64,000 bases of DNA from assembly GCF_039532215.1 (NCBI RefSeq), contig NZ_BAAARN010000002.1, forward strand, positions 118,526-182,525, read 5' to 3'. The stretch comes from Pedococcus aerophilus. Lineage in GTDB: Bacteria > Actinomycetota > Actinomycetes > Actinomycetales > Dermatophilaceae. Positions 49,379 through 59,400 of the stretch are shown piece by piece; position 1 is the first letter of the stretch, and each line of letters starts with the position of its first letter. Under the pieces are notes generated by a model, which saw only the letters and a list, made by a program, of their open reading frames with translations, was not told where the DNA came from and searched no databases. A program made the translations under genes and the position numbers.

Positions 49379-52041
49379 TTCGTGCTGCCCGGGACGAGGA
49401 CGAGCTCGTCCCCGCCGGCCTCGTCGACCGCCTTGCTGGAGAAGGGCCAGTCGTAGAGCTCGTTCTTCGCCCACGCCTTCGACTGGTCGTTGTAGTGGTC
49501 GGAGAACGCGTGACCGCTGTTGCCCGTCTGGTTGACCCAGCGCGAGCGGTCGAGGTTCGAGAAGTCGACGACCATCCGCATCGACGGCGCCCAGTTGACC
49601 TTGAACGCCTTGGAGCGGTTGGCGTCGTCGAGGCCCTGGCTGGCGTCCCAACCGTTGGCGTTGACGATCGCGGAGCCACCGGGGAGCTCGATGGGGCCAC
49701 GGTTGAACAGCGTGCGGACCAGGCCGGGCACGTCGTCGCCGCCGAGCACCTGGTGCTCGAGGGTCAGCGTGTGCAGTTGCCCCCACTGCCAGTCCGAGGG
49801 GTCCTTGCCGAGCTCGCGGGTCAGGTCGAGGCGGGCGTCGACCAGGGCCTTGCGCAGGATCTCGGACTGGCCCTCGGCCACGCCGGCGGTCCGCTTGTCG
49901 TCCCACCACGCCGACCGCGGCTTGGTGAGCAGCTGGGTCATGGCCTGCATCCACTGGCCGCCGCCGTTGGCGCGCAGGTCCTTGGGCAGCTCGTCGTTGA
50001 ACGTCAGGTCGAGCAGGCTGGACCACACCGCGTTGTAGTAGGCCGCGGCCGCTCCGGCGTCGCTGCCACCGACGGGCATCGTGTAGTCCCAGTCGCGCAG
50101 GAGGTCCTGGGCCTGCTTGGTGAAGTCGTCGCCGCCGAGGTCCACCTTGAGCAGCGCCTTGACCAGCGTCGGGGCGAACTGGCTGCGGGCGTCACCCTGG
50201 ATCTGCGACATCGCCGCAGGGGTGACCCTGGTGTTCTTCTCCAGCAGCGTGCGGATGCGCTGGCTGCGGAAGCCGTAGTCCCATTCGGTCGTGAGGAACG
50301 GCGAGCCGCTCTCGGTGACCGCCTGGTTGGCCGCGACGATGAACCCCTCGCTGGGGTTGAGCGTCCACGGCATCTCCTCGAACGGCACCGTGCCCTTCCA
50401 GTCCCACGAGGAGACCCAGCCCGGACGGATCCAGAAGCCGGGCGCGCTCTCCATGTACCGGCTGCGGATCGGTATGGAGCCGGGGGCCTGGTAGCCGATG
50501 TTGCCGGCGGTGTCGGCGTAGAGGAGGTTCTGCGACGGGACGGCGAAGTCACGAGCCGCCTCGCGGAACTGCTCGAAGTTCTGGGCGGTGTTGAGACCGA
50601 AGATCGCGTCCGCGGTCTGGTTGACCTCGATGCCGGTCCACTGGAGGGCGACCTCGTAGTCACCGGGACTCGTGCGGCCGTTGACCGGCGGGCTGTCGCC
50701 GGCCTCGGCCACCTTGTCGAGGGCATCGGACAGCAGCGGGCCGTGGGTGGTGCTGCGCACGGTGATCGTCTGCTCGCCCCCACCGCCGATCTTGATCGTC
50801 TCGGTGCGCATGGTCAGCGGCTCCTGCTTGCCGTCGCGCAGGTAGGTGCTGCCACGCACCTGCTCGAGGAAGAAGTCGCTGACGTCGGGACCGAGGTTGG
50901 TGAAGCCCCAGCCGATCGACTGGTTGTGGCCGATGACGACACCCGGCAGGCCCGCGAACGAGTAGCCGGCCACGTCGAACGGGCAGCTGCTGTTGACCGA
51001 CCGGCAGTGCAGGCCGACCTGGTACCAGATGCCGGGGATGCTGACGCCGAGGTGAGGGTCGTTGGCGAGCAGGGGCTTGCCGGTGCTGGTCCGCGAACCG
51101 GCCACCACCCAGGAGTTGGAGCCGATGCCGTCGCCGCGTCCCATCGTGACCGGGACCGAGTCCAGGGCCTTGGCCACCGCGGCATACGCCTGCTGCGCAG
51201 CCGGGCTGGTCTGGGCGGCGAGGTCGGGGTCGGACTTCACCGGGGACTTCACCGGGGACTTCACCGGGGTCTTCGCGAACGGGAGCGCGCTGTTGGCCGA
51301 GCCGTTGGTGGCGTTCGAGGTCGTCGAGGACCAGTCGCGGCCGGAGAGGATCGGCTTGTTCGTGGCGTAGGGGTAGGGCGGGTAGAGCTCGTTGATCTGG
51401 CTGAGCGACATCGTGCCGGCGAGGCGGGCGCGCATCAGCTCGTCGCTGTAGTCGCCACGCAGGTCCCAGGCCATCGCCTTGAGCCACGCGAGGGAGTCGG
51501 CCGGCGTCCAGTCCTCCACGCGGTAGTCGGGCACCTGCTGGCCGAGCACGACGTACTCCAGCGCCATCTTCGAAGGGCTGCCCTGCTGGTGGATGTAGGC
51601 GTTGACGCCGTCGGCGTAGGCCTGCAGGTAGCGGCGGGTCTCGGGCTTGAGAGTCGGCAGCTCGGCCTCGGCGACGCGGCGCCAGCCGAGCGTCCGGATG
51701 ACGCGGTCGGTCTCGAGGCCGCCCTCGCCGACGAGCTCGGACAGGCGCCCGGAGGTGATGTGGCGCCGCAGGTCCATCTCGAAGAAGCGGTCCTGGGCGT
51801 GGACGAAGCCCTGCGCGCGGAACAGGTCGTCGGCAGTGTCGGCGTAGATCTGGGGGATGCCCTGGTCGTTGCGGACGACGTCGACCTTGCCCTGCAGGCC
51901 GGGGACCCTGACCTCCCCCTCGGTGACGGGGAACGGACGCCTCACCCACGTCACCGCGAGAACCGCGACTATTCCGAGGACGACGACCAGGAGGGCCGCC
52001 ACGGCGATGGCTATGCGGCGGGCAAGAATGACGCGGGACAC
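49375..52041 (-). CDS. Penicillin-acylase-family N-terminal nucleophile hydrolase
   Basis: 888 residues, membrane-anchored by an N-terminal helix (IAIAVAALLVVVLGIVAVLAV). Precursor with alpha region (residues ~40-240), spacer, and beta subunit beginning at Ser308 in GDGIGSNSWVVAG, the self-cleavage site and nucleophile. Members hydrolyse amides such as beta-lactam side chains or acyl-homoserine lactones; the substrate here is unknown. The spacer holds the repeat KSPVKSPVKS. Confidence 0.9.
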   Translation of the reverse strand: MSRVILARRIAIAVAALLVVVLGIVAVLAVTWVRRPFPVTEGEVRVPGLQGKVDVVRNDQGIPQIYADTADDLFRAQGFVHAQDRFFEMDLRRHITSGRLSELVGEGGLETDRVIRTLGWRRVAEAELPTLKPETRRYLQAYADGVNAYIHQQGSPSKMALEYVVLGQQVPDYRVEDWTPADSLAWLKAMAWDLRGDYSDELMRARLAGTMSLSQINELYPPYPYATNKPILSGRDWSSTTSNATNGSANSALPFAKTPVKSPVKSPVKSDPDLAAQTSPAAQQAYAAVAKALDSVPVTMGRGDGIGSNSWVVAGSRTSTGKPLLANDPHLGVSIPGIWYQVGLHCRSVNSSCPFDVAGYSFAGLPGVVIGHNQSIGWGFTNLGPDVSDFFLEQVRGSTYLRDGKQEPLTMRTETIKIGGGGEQTITVRSTTHGPLLSDALDKVAEAGDSPPVNGRTSPGDYEVALQWTGIEVNQTADAIFGLNTAQNFEQFREAARDFAVPSQNLLYADTAGNIGYQAPGSIPIRSRYMESAPGFWIRPGWVSSWDWKGTVPFEEMPWTLNPSEGFIVAANQAVTESGSPFLTTEWDYGFRSQRIRTLLEKNTRVTPAAMSQIQGDARSQFAPTLVKALLKVDLGGDDFTKQAQDLLRDWDYTMPVGGSDAGAAAAYYNAVWSSLLDLTFNDELPKDLRANGGGQWMQAMTQLLTKPRSAWWDDKRTAGVAEGQSEILRKALVDARLDLTRELGKDPSDWQWGQLHTLTLEHQVLGGDDVPGLVRTLFNRGPIELPGGSAIVNANGWDASQGLDDANRSKAFKVNWAPSMRMVVDFSNLDRSRWVNQTGNSGHAFSDHYNDQSKAWAKNELYDWPFSSKAVDEAGGDELVLVPGSTN
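51232..51267. repeat. 12-bp tandem repeat in the acylase spacer
   Basis: Three exact copies of GGACTTCACCGG plus a diverged fourth. They encode Lys-Ser-Pro-Val repeats in the propeptide between the alpha and beta subunits. Confidence 0.85.
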
Positions 52042-52088
52042 CCTGCGAGACTATCCGCACCACTGACAGGGAAAGGACGTGACGGGCC

Positions 52089-53804
52089 GTGCACGCAGGA
52101 CTCCCCGGACTCGCGCCCGGAGGCCTGTCCGGTGCGGTGCCGAGCGGGTGGCCCGGGCTCGTGGCCGACACGGGGAGCACCGGTTTCACGCTCCACGACC
52201 TCACCCCGGCACTGCTCATCGGGTCGCTGGTCCTGCTCGTCTCCGTCGCCGCCGTCCGCCTCTCGGTGAAGTCGGGGCTGCCGTCGCTGCTCATCTACCT
52301 CGGCATCGGCCTCGCCATCGGTGAGGCGGGCTTCGGGATCGAGTTCGACTCCAACGAGCTCACCCAGGTGCTCGGCTACGCCGCCCTCATCCTCATCCTG
52401 TCCGAAGGTGGGTTGAGCACCCGGTGGGAGGGCATCCGGCGGTCGGTCGGCCCCGCGGCGATCCTGTCCACCGTCGGCGTGGTCGTCTCGGTCCTCGTCG
52501 TCGCCCTCGCCGCGCGGTTCGTCCTGCACCTCGACTGGAACACCGCCCTGCTCGTCGGCGCCATCCTGTCCTCCACCGACGCGGCCGCCGTGTTCTCCGT
52601 GCTGCGCCGGGTGCCGCTCCCCCGCCGGATCACCGGGATGCTCGAGGCAGAGTCGGGCTTCAACGACGCCCCCGTGGTCATCCTCGTCACCGCCCTGGCC
52701 GCGCGCAGCGCCGACCCCGCGGACGCCGAGGGCTGGTTCACCCTGTTCTTCAAGGCCGTGGTCGAGCTCGGGGTCGGGTCCGCGATCGGGCTCGCGGTCG
52801 GGTGGCTGGGTGGCCAGTTCATGCGCCGGTCCGCGTCGGGTTCGTCGGGTCTGTTCAGCATCGGGGTGGTCGCCCTCACGGTCCTCGCGTATGCCGCGGC
52901 GGCCAGCGTGCACGCCAGCGGGTTCATCGCCTGCTACCTCGCTGCGCTCGTGCTGGGCAACCTGCGCCTGCCGCACGGACCCGCGGTGCTCGGGCTGTCC
53001 ACGGCCCTGGGCTGGCTGGCACAGATCGGGTTGTTCGTCCTGCTGGGCCTGCTCGCGTCCCCGAGCGAGATGGGCGACCAGGTCCTGCCTGCCATCGTCA
53101 TCGGGCTGGTGCTGCTGCTCATCGCCCGGCCGTTGTCGGTGGTCGCCTCGGTCTCGCCCTTCCGGATCGGGTGGCGCGACCAGGTCTTCCTGTCGTGGGC
53201 AGGCCTGCGCGGAGCGGTCCCGGTCGTGCTCGCCACCGTCCCGCTCACCGTCGGGGCGAGGAATGTCGACTGGATCTTCGAGCTCGTCTTCGTGCTCGTC
53301 ATCATCTTCACGATCGTCCAGGCGCCGACCCTGCCGTGGTTCGCGCAGAAGCTCGGCATCGTCGAGGACTACGCCACGCTCGACCTCGCGGTGGAGGCCA
53401 CGCCGCTGGAGGAGCTCGGCGCCGAGATGCTCCAGGTCACCGTCGGCCCGGCCTCCAAGCTGCACGGCGTCGAGATCTTCGAGCTGCGCCTGCCCCCGGG
53501 GGCCAACGTCACGCTGGTCGTCCGGGGCGACAAGGGTTTCGTGCCCGAGGTCAACACCGTCGTGCGCCGCGGCGACCAGCTGCTCATCGTCACCACGGCC
53601 GAGTCCCGGACCAAGGCCGAGAAGCGGGTCCGCGAGGTGAGCCAGAACGGTCGCCTCGCCGGCTGGGCCACCGGCGGCGGACGCCAGGTCCGCGGTCGGG
53701 TCGGTGGCCCGGCGCCGGTCACCCAGGCCCCGGCTCCCTCGGTCACCGACACCGGTCGGGCCCTGGCCCGACGGCTGGGCCAGCGGATCAACGGGAAGAA
53801 GTAG
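52089..53804 (+). CDS. CPA1-type cation/proton antiporter with TrkA-C domain
   Basis: 571 residues. About 12-13 membrane helices with GAILSSTDAAAVFSVLR (ST-Asp motif) and the FNDAPVVILV segment of NhaP2-like K+(Na+)/H+ antiporters; residues ~410-495 are a cytoplasmic TrkA-C (RCK-C) regulatory domain (LRLPPGANVTLVVRGDKGFVP). A basic tail ends the protein. GTG 52089 is the likely start; no strong ribosome site. Confidence 0.88.
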   Translation: MHAGLPGLAPGGLSGAVPSGWPGLVADTGSTGFTLHDLTPALLIGSLVLLVSVAAVRLSVKSGLPSLLIYLGIGLAIGEAGFGIEFDSNELTQVLGYAALILILSEGGLSTRWEGIRRSVGPAAILSTVGVVVSVLVVALAARFVLHLDWNTALLVGAILSSTDAAAVFSVLRRVPLPRRITGMLEAESGFNDAPVVILVTALAARSADPADAEGWFTLFFKAVVELGVGSAIGLAVGWLGGQFMRRSASGSSGLFSIGVVALTVLAYAAAASVHASGFIACYLAALVLGNLRLPHGPAVLGLSTALGWLAQIGLFVLLGLLASPSEMGDQVLPAIVIGLVLLLIARPLSVVASVSPFRIGWRDQVFLSWAGLRGAVPVVLATVPLTVGARNVDWIFELVFVLVIIFTIVQAPTLPWFAQKLGIVEDYATLDLAVEATPLEELGAEMLQVTVGPASKLHGVEIFELRLPPGANVTLVVRGDKGFVPEVNTVVRRGDQLLIVTTAESRTKAEKRVREVSQNGRLAGWATGGGRQVRGRVGGPAPVTQAPAPSVTDTGRALARRLGQRINGKK

Positions 53805-53895
53805 GGTCCGCGCGGCCTTATAGTTGGCAGTCGACCCACCACAGTGCCAGCCGATCCCTGCCGGATCCGTGGCCCGCAACACCTTGGAGGAACCC

Positions 53896-54270
53896 GTGCC
53901 GACGTACTCCTACGCCTGCACCGAGTGCGACCACCGCTTCGACGCGGTGCAGTCGTTCAGCGACGACTCGCTCACGGTCTGCCCCGAGTGCCAGGGCCGC
54001 CTGCGCAAGGTGTTCAGCGCCGTCGGTGTCGTCTTCAAGGGCGGCGGCTTCTACCGGACCGACTCCCGCAGCGGCTCCTCCGCGTCGATGCCCGCCGGCA
54101 AGAGCGAGTCCGGCTCGTCCTCGTCCAGCTCGTCCGACTCCGGGTCGTCGAGCTCCTCGGACTCCGGATCCTCCTCGACGGGTTCGAGCGCGGCCAAGGC
54201 CGGCTCCTCGTCGTCCGGGTCGTCGTCGTCCGGGTCTTCGTCCAAGGCGGCGGACGGCTCGGCTGCCTGA
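53896..54270 (+). CDS. FmdB-family zinc-ribbon protein with Ser/Gly tail
   Basis: 124 residues. N-terminal FmdB ribbon PTYSYACTECDHRFDAVQSF...CPECQGRLRKVFSAVGVVFKGGGFYRTD, then ~70 residues almost entirely Ser, Gly, Asp and Ala. GTG start has GGAGG five bases upstream. FmdB proteins are small regulators of unknown partner. The tail is intracellular, so it is not a glycosylation target. Confidence 0.9.
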   Translation: MPTYSYACTECDHRFDAVQSFSDDSLTVCPECQGRLRKVFSAVGVVFKGGGFYRTDSRSGSSASMPAGKSESGSSSSSSSDSGSSSSSDSGSSSTGSSAAKAGSSSSGSSSSGSSSKAADGSAA

Positions 54271-54377
54271 CCCACCCCGCACCTGTGCGCTGCCCGCCCC
54301 TGTCCACAGGGGCGGGCATCGTCGTCCAGGTGTCCACAGCGTCGGTCCGCCCGCGTGTGGGTGGCGACCCCGCTGCG

Positions 54378-54383
54378 TACGCT
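54378..54383 (+). promoter_or_regulatory. -10 box of mtnP (leaderless)
   Basis: TACGCT, 7 nt before ATG 54391. Confidence 0.45.
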
Positions 54384-54390
54384 GAACGAC

Positions 54391-55227
54391 ATGACATCGG
54401 AGCAGCCCCGCGCAGACCTCGGCCTCATCGGCGGCTCCGGGTTCTACGAGTTCTTCGACCAGGCCGAGCGGGTCAGCGTGACCACTCCGTTCGGCGACCC
54501 CAGCGACGACCTCGTCATCGGTGACGTCGACGGTCGCCGGGTCGCCTTCATCGCCCGGCACGGCCAGGGGCACCGCTTCCCGCCGCACCGCGTCAACTAC
54601 CGGGCCAACCTCTGGGCGCTGCGCTCGGTCGGCGTCCGCCAGGTGCTGGCCCCGTGCGCCGTCGGGTCGCTGCGGCCCGAGCTCGGTCCCGGCACCGTCG
54701 TCGTGCCCGACCAGGTGGTCGACCGCACGTGGGGCCGGGACCACACCGTGTATGACGCGGAGGGGCCTGTCGTGCACGTCGGGTTCGCCGACCCCTACTG
54801 CCCGCACGGGCGGGAGGTGGCGATCAGGGCTGCCCGCGGCGCGGGCCTCGAGGTGGCCGACTCGGGGACCCTGGTGGTCATCAACGGTCCGCGGTTCTCC
54901 TCCAAGGCCGAGTCCGCGTGGCACCAGCAGGCCGGGTGGACGGTCGTCGGCATGACGGGGATGCCCGAGGCCTCGATCGCCCGCGAGCTCGCGATGTGCT
55001 TCACCACCATCGCCCTCGTCACCGACCACGACGCCGGTGTCGACGGTGGTGAGGCGGTCACCCACGAGGAGGTCCTGGCCGTCTTCGGTCGGAACGTCGA
55101 CAAGCTCAAGGCGGTGCTGCGCTCCGCCCTGGCGGCGCTGCCGGAGTCCGAGCCCGACGACACCGCCGGCTGCTCGTGCCGGCGGGCCCTCGACGGCATC
55201 ACCCTGCCCTTCGCGCTGCCGGGCTGA
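54391..55227 (+). CDS. mtnP: S-methyl-5'-thioadenosine phosphorylase family
   Basis: 278 residues. Phosphate loop LGLIGGSGFYEF, RHGQGHRFPPHRVNYRANLWAL, INGPRFSSKAES, MTGMPEASIARELAMCFTTIALVTDHDAG; the TDxD pair and order match MTAP rather than bacterial MTA nucleosidase. Recycles methylthioadenosine from polyamine synthesis (or acts on purine nucleosides). A C-terminal CSCRRALDG extension contains two Cys. Confidence 0.9.
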   Translation: MTSEQPRADLGLIGGSGFYEFFDQAERVSVTTPFGDPSDDLVIGDVDGRRVAFIARHGQGHRFPPHRVNYRANLWALRSVGVRQVLAPCAVGSLRPELGPGTVVVPDQVVDRTWGRDHTVYDAEGPVVHVGFADPYCPHGREVAIRAARGAGLEVADSGTLVVINGPRFSSKAESAWHQQAGWTVVGMTGMPEASIARELAMCFTTIALVTDHDAGVDGGEAVTHEEVLAVFGRNVDKLKAVLRSALAALPESEPDDTAGCSCRRALDGITLPFALPG

Positions 55228-55241
55228 GGTCGGGAGTCAGG

Positions 55242-55931
55242 GTGGCGACGACAGCAGGACAGCTGCTCGACCGGCTGCGGGGTCCCGGGCGTCGCCGCGA
55301 GTGGCGCCGTCGGGTGCTGCGCCGTGCAGTGGCCGCTGCCTGTGCCGTCGCCGCGGTGCTCGGGGTCATCGCCCTGGCCCGCGCTCCGAAAGGTGGCCCC
55401 CTCACGCCGGTGGTGGTCGCTGCCAGACCTCTCGCGGTCGGCGAGGTCGCCACCCCGGACGCCCTCCAGGTGCGGCTGTTCCCTGCGGAGCTGGTCCCCG
55501 ACGATGCCGCGAACACCGTGGCCCAGGTCGTCGGCCGCCCCCTCACGGCGACCCTCAGCCGCGGGGAGCCCGTGACCACCGAGCGCACCCGCCCGGCGAG
55601 CGTGCTCACCGGTCAGCCGGTGGACCTGCTCGCCTTTCACGTGATGATCGCCGACGCCCAGTCGGTGGCCATGGTCCGGCCCGGCGACCGCGTCGACCTC
55701 GTCGGCCCCGGGGGCGTCGTCGCGCGCAGCGCCCCGGTGCTCGCGGTCGATCCCGTCTTCACCACCGACTTCGGCGCGGTGCTCAACGGACCCGGGTCGT
55801 CCAGCGGCAACAACACCGCGGGTTCGGGACTCACCGTGGCCGTCAACCAGCCGACGATCCTCGACCTGTCCGCCGCCCAGCAGGACGTCCTCGGTCGGCC
55901 CCAGCTCACCCTGGTGCTGCGCTCGCGCTGA
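55242..55931 (+). CDS. SAF-domain protein (CpaB/RcpC-like)
   Basis: 229 residues. One N-terminal membrane helix (AVAAACAVAAVLGVIALA), an SAF domain (VVVAARPLAVGEVATPDALQVRLFP) and a CpaB-like beta region (LLAFHVMIADAQSVAMVRPGDRVDLV). CpaB helps assemble Flp pili, but no other pilus genes are nearby, so the role is open. GGGAG precedes the GTG. Confidence 0.8.
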   Translation: MATTAGQLLDRLRGPGRRREWRRRVLRRAVAAACAVAAVLGVIALARAPKGGPLTPVVVAARPLAVGEVATPDALQVRLFPAELVPDDAANTVAQVVGRPLTATLSRGEPVTTERTRPASVLTGQPVDLLAFHVMIADAQSVAMVRPGDRVDLVGPGGVVARSAPVLAVDPVFTTDFGAVLNGPGSSSGNNTAGSGLTVAVNQPTILDLSAAQQDVLGRPQLTLVLRSR

Positions 55932-56071
55932 GTGGTGGTCCTGTCGACCGCCGGCGATGACCCGACATGCCGGGCGTCCACCCGCAGACGTGGGCTGTGC
56001 TGGTCGCTAGCGTGGAGGCACTGCTCCACTCATCAAGGGTCGGAAACAACCAACAGAAGGGTCGGGATCCC

Positions 56072-56434
56072 ATGAAGGGTTTCAAGGACTTCGTCATGCG
56101 GGGCAACCTCGTCGAGCTCGCCGTCGCGTTCGTCATCGGCGCAGCCTTCGCCACCGTGGTCAAGGCGTTCACCGATGTCTTTGTCGCGCTCATCGGCAAG
56201 CTCGGGGACCAGCCGAACTTCGACACCTACCGGCCCGGCGGTGTGCCCGTCGGCGCATTCCTCACGGCCCTGATCGCATTCCTCATCATGGCCTTCGTCG
56301 TCTACTTCTTCGTCGTGAAGCCGTACGAGCTGGCCAAGGCCCGCTTCGCCGCGGCCCCCGAGGTCGACGCGGCGCCGGATGAGAGCGTCATCCTGCTGCG
56401 CGAGATCCGCGACTCCCTCAACCGCCCCATCTGA
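56072..56434 (+). CDS. mscL: Large-conductance mechanosensitive channel
   Basis: 120 residues. MscL fold: KGFKDFVMRGNLVELAVAFVIGAAF (TM1), periplasmic loop, FLTALIAFLIMAFVVYFFVV (TM2) and a charged C-terminal helix (LLREIRDSL). Releases solutes during osmotic downshock. Confidence 0.95.
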   Translation: MKGFKDFVMRGNLVELAVAFVIGAAFATVVKAFTDVFVALIGKLGDQPNFDTYRPGGVPVGAFLTALIAFLIMAFVVYFFVVKPYELAKARFAAAPEVDAAPDESVILLREIRDSLNRPI

Positions 56435-56464
56435 GCCGACGCGGGCCCGTCCCGCCGCACTGGG

Positions 56465-59400
56465 TCAGTCCTTGCCCCAGTGCGGCGGGCGCTGCTCGAG
56501 CAGCCAGCGGTCGTACGCCGAGAGGTTTCGCTGCTCACCCCAGCCGGCGTCGGTGTCGTCCTTGGTCTGCTCGGGGGCCTTCGGCTGGGCCGTCGCCTCT
56601 GCTGACTCCGTCGCCGGCGCCTGCGCCTGCGGCATCGCGTCCTGGTCGGCGACGGCCGGCCCGGGGAGCTGGAGCCCGGGCTGGGTGTTGGTGGGCTTGG
56701 ACGTGGCCCGCCGTCCCCTGACCCGCCGCTTGCGAGCCGCCTGGTCCGGCGCGGGGGCGAAGTCGTCGGCGACCAACCCGTCGAAGGCGAGCTGCGCCTC
56801 GGCCGCGGGCTGGCTGGCCTCTGGGTCGCCTGCTCCGACCTCGGGGGCCGGGAGCTCGGCGGCCTGCGGCCCGGGCTCGGCGGACTCGGGCTCGGCGGAC
56901 TCGGGCTCGGCGGACTCGGGCTGGCCGGCCTCCGGCTCGATGGCGACAGCATCGACCGGCGGCGCCACCCCGTCCGGCCGCGCGAGGTCGTCCTGCGCGG
57001 TCGGGGTGATGATCGCGGGGACGACAGCTCCGGAGACGAGCTCCTGCGCTCGCCGACGTGACGCAGCCCGCTGCACCGCGGCGTGCACGCGGGAGACGTC
57101 GCGCGCCGGGTCGCGGAACAGGTCTGTCGTCCAGACCCGCAGGTGCTCCCAGCCGAGGCGGCTGAGCTGCTCGCCGCGCAGCCGGTCCCGGTCGCGGGTG
57201 CTCTGCATCGCGGCATACGCGGGACCGTCGGTCTCCACCGCCACGAGCACCACGCCGGGACGGTCGGGGTCCTCGACGGCGAGGTCGACCGGGTGGCCCG
57301 CACCTCCGAAGGCCTCGTGCACGACGAGCCCGGACTCGCGCAGTCGACGCGCGAACTCGGCGCGGACCAGCCCGCCGAGCGGCGGGGCAGGCGTCGCCGG
57401 CAAGGGGTCGGCAGGTGCGTCGACCGTCGCGCTCGTCGGCTCGGCACCCGCCTCTGGCGACGAGTCCTCGCCAGTCACGTCGGCCACGGGCTCGGACGTC
57501 GACGGCTGGGTGACGGGCCCCGGGAGGGTGCCGTCGGCGGCATACAGGAGGAAGTCGCGCAGCATGACCGCACCGCGGGCCTTGAGCCTGGTGGGATCCA
57601 GGTCGGAGGCGAGCAGCGAGGAGACCACCGTCATCCGGCGGCGGGCGCGGGTGATGGCGACGTTGAGGCGGCGCTCGCCACCCTCGAGGTTCAGCGGGCC
57701 GAACCGGTGCAGCACCCGACCGTGCGGCGTCTTGCCGTAGCCGACGGACAGGATGATGGCGTCGCGCTCGTCGCCCTGGACACGTTCGAGGTTCTTGACG
57801 AAGAAGCGCTCGCGGCGGTCCTCGTCGAAGAAGTCGCCGACCCCCTCGGCCCCGAGCAGCGCCTTGCGCAGCGCGTCGTCGAGACGGGTGGCGTGCTTGA
57901 TGCCGAGCGCGATGACGCCGAGCGACTCCTGCGGCCGGGTGCGGGCGTGCTCGAGGACGAGGGCGACCACGCGGTCCACCTCGGCCTCGGTCGACTCGAT
58001 GGCCTCCTCGCCGGGGGCGACGACCCCCGAGCCCTCGACGGACTCGAGCCGCACGACGGCGTCGGTGCCCGTGCCGGGGAAGGTCACGAGCGAGCCGTCG
58101 TACATCTCACGGTTGGCGAACGCGACCAGGCGCTCGTCGAGCGAGCGGTAGTGCCACGAGAGGCGACGGGTCGGCAGGGCAGCGGTGAGGACGTCGAGCA
58201 CCGACTCGAACCCCTCGGTCAGCGTGTCGGAGTCGGGGGCGAGGTCCTCGTCGACCGCTGAGGTGAAGAAATTCGTCGGCGGGAGCTGGCGCTCGTCGCC
58301 GGCGACCACGACCTGGTGGGCGCGCGAGATCGCCGACACGGCCTGCGCGGGCGGGATCTGCGAGGCCTCGTCGAAGATGACGACGTCGAACCAGCGGCCG
58401 GGTGGCAGCACCGACGCGACGACGAGCGGGCTCATCGCCCACGCAGGCTTGGCCGCGGTCAGGGTCTCCCCCGCCTTGGGCAGCAGCTCGCGCAGCGGCC
58501 GGTGGCGGCGGGACTTGCCCGCCTCGGCGCGCACGAGCGCCTCCTGCTCGGGGTGGTCGGCCAGCACCTCGCGCAGGCGGCGGGCCGCTCCGGCGCGGAC
58601 GCGGTCGGCGCTGGCGGCGAGGTGGGCGTGGTCGGCGGCGACGTACTCGGCGGCGACCCGCTGGAGCTGCGCACCGTCGTGGGCTCCGTACCGGGAGTCG
58701 CGGACCACGAGGTCCTCGGAAAGCGAGGTCCACCAGACGAAGTCGAGCTCGGCCGAGACGTGGTCCGCCTCGACACCGCGGCGGGCCAGGTCGTCGACGA
58801 GCGGGCCCATCCCGGCAGCCCGCAGCGCGTCGAGCGCACCGAGGACGCGGGGCACGACGGTGAGCCGCTCGGGGCGAGCGGCGAGGTCGGCCATCCGCTG
58901 CTGGAGCTCGGGCAGCGGGGTGCCCATGAGGTCACCGCCGGCGGCGGTCGGGGCCAGTCGCTCACCGAGCCAGCGCAGGTCCTCCGCGAGGGACTCGTAT
59001 GCAGCCCGCGCCCGGTCGAGGTCGAGCGGGATCTCGGGGCGGCCACCGGCACCGGCCATCGCCTGCCACGACGTGCGCTGCTGCTGGGCACCGACGAGCG
59101 CGCCGTGCAGGTCGGCGGGCGGCGGACCGGGGCGCAGCAGCGAGCGGGCCTGACGGCGCAGTCGCCACCGGGAGTACAGGCCCAGGTCGACGTCGTGCTC
59201 GGACCGGTAGGACTTCGAGCCGGTCGCGGCGACGAGGTCGCCGAGCGGGATGTCGAAGACCTCGGGCCGGAACACCTCGAGGGTGTCGCGGACCCGGGAG
59301 ACCGAGTCGAGGACCACGCCCCAGTCGCCGACCCGCTCCGCCTTGGGGAGGTTCACCTCGGCGAAGACCTCGGTCATGGTCTGCTCGACGTCCTGGAGCT

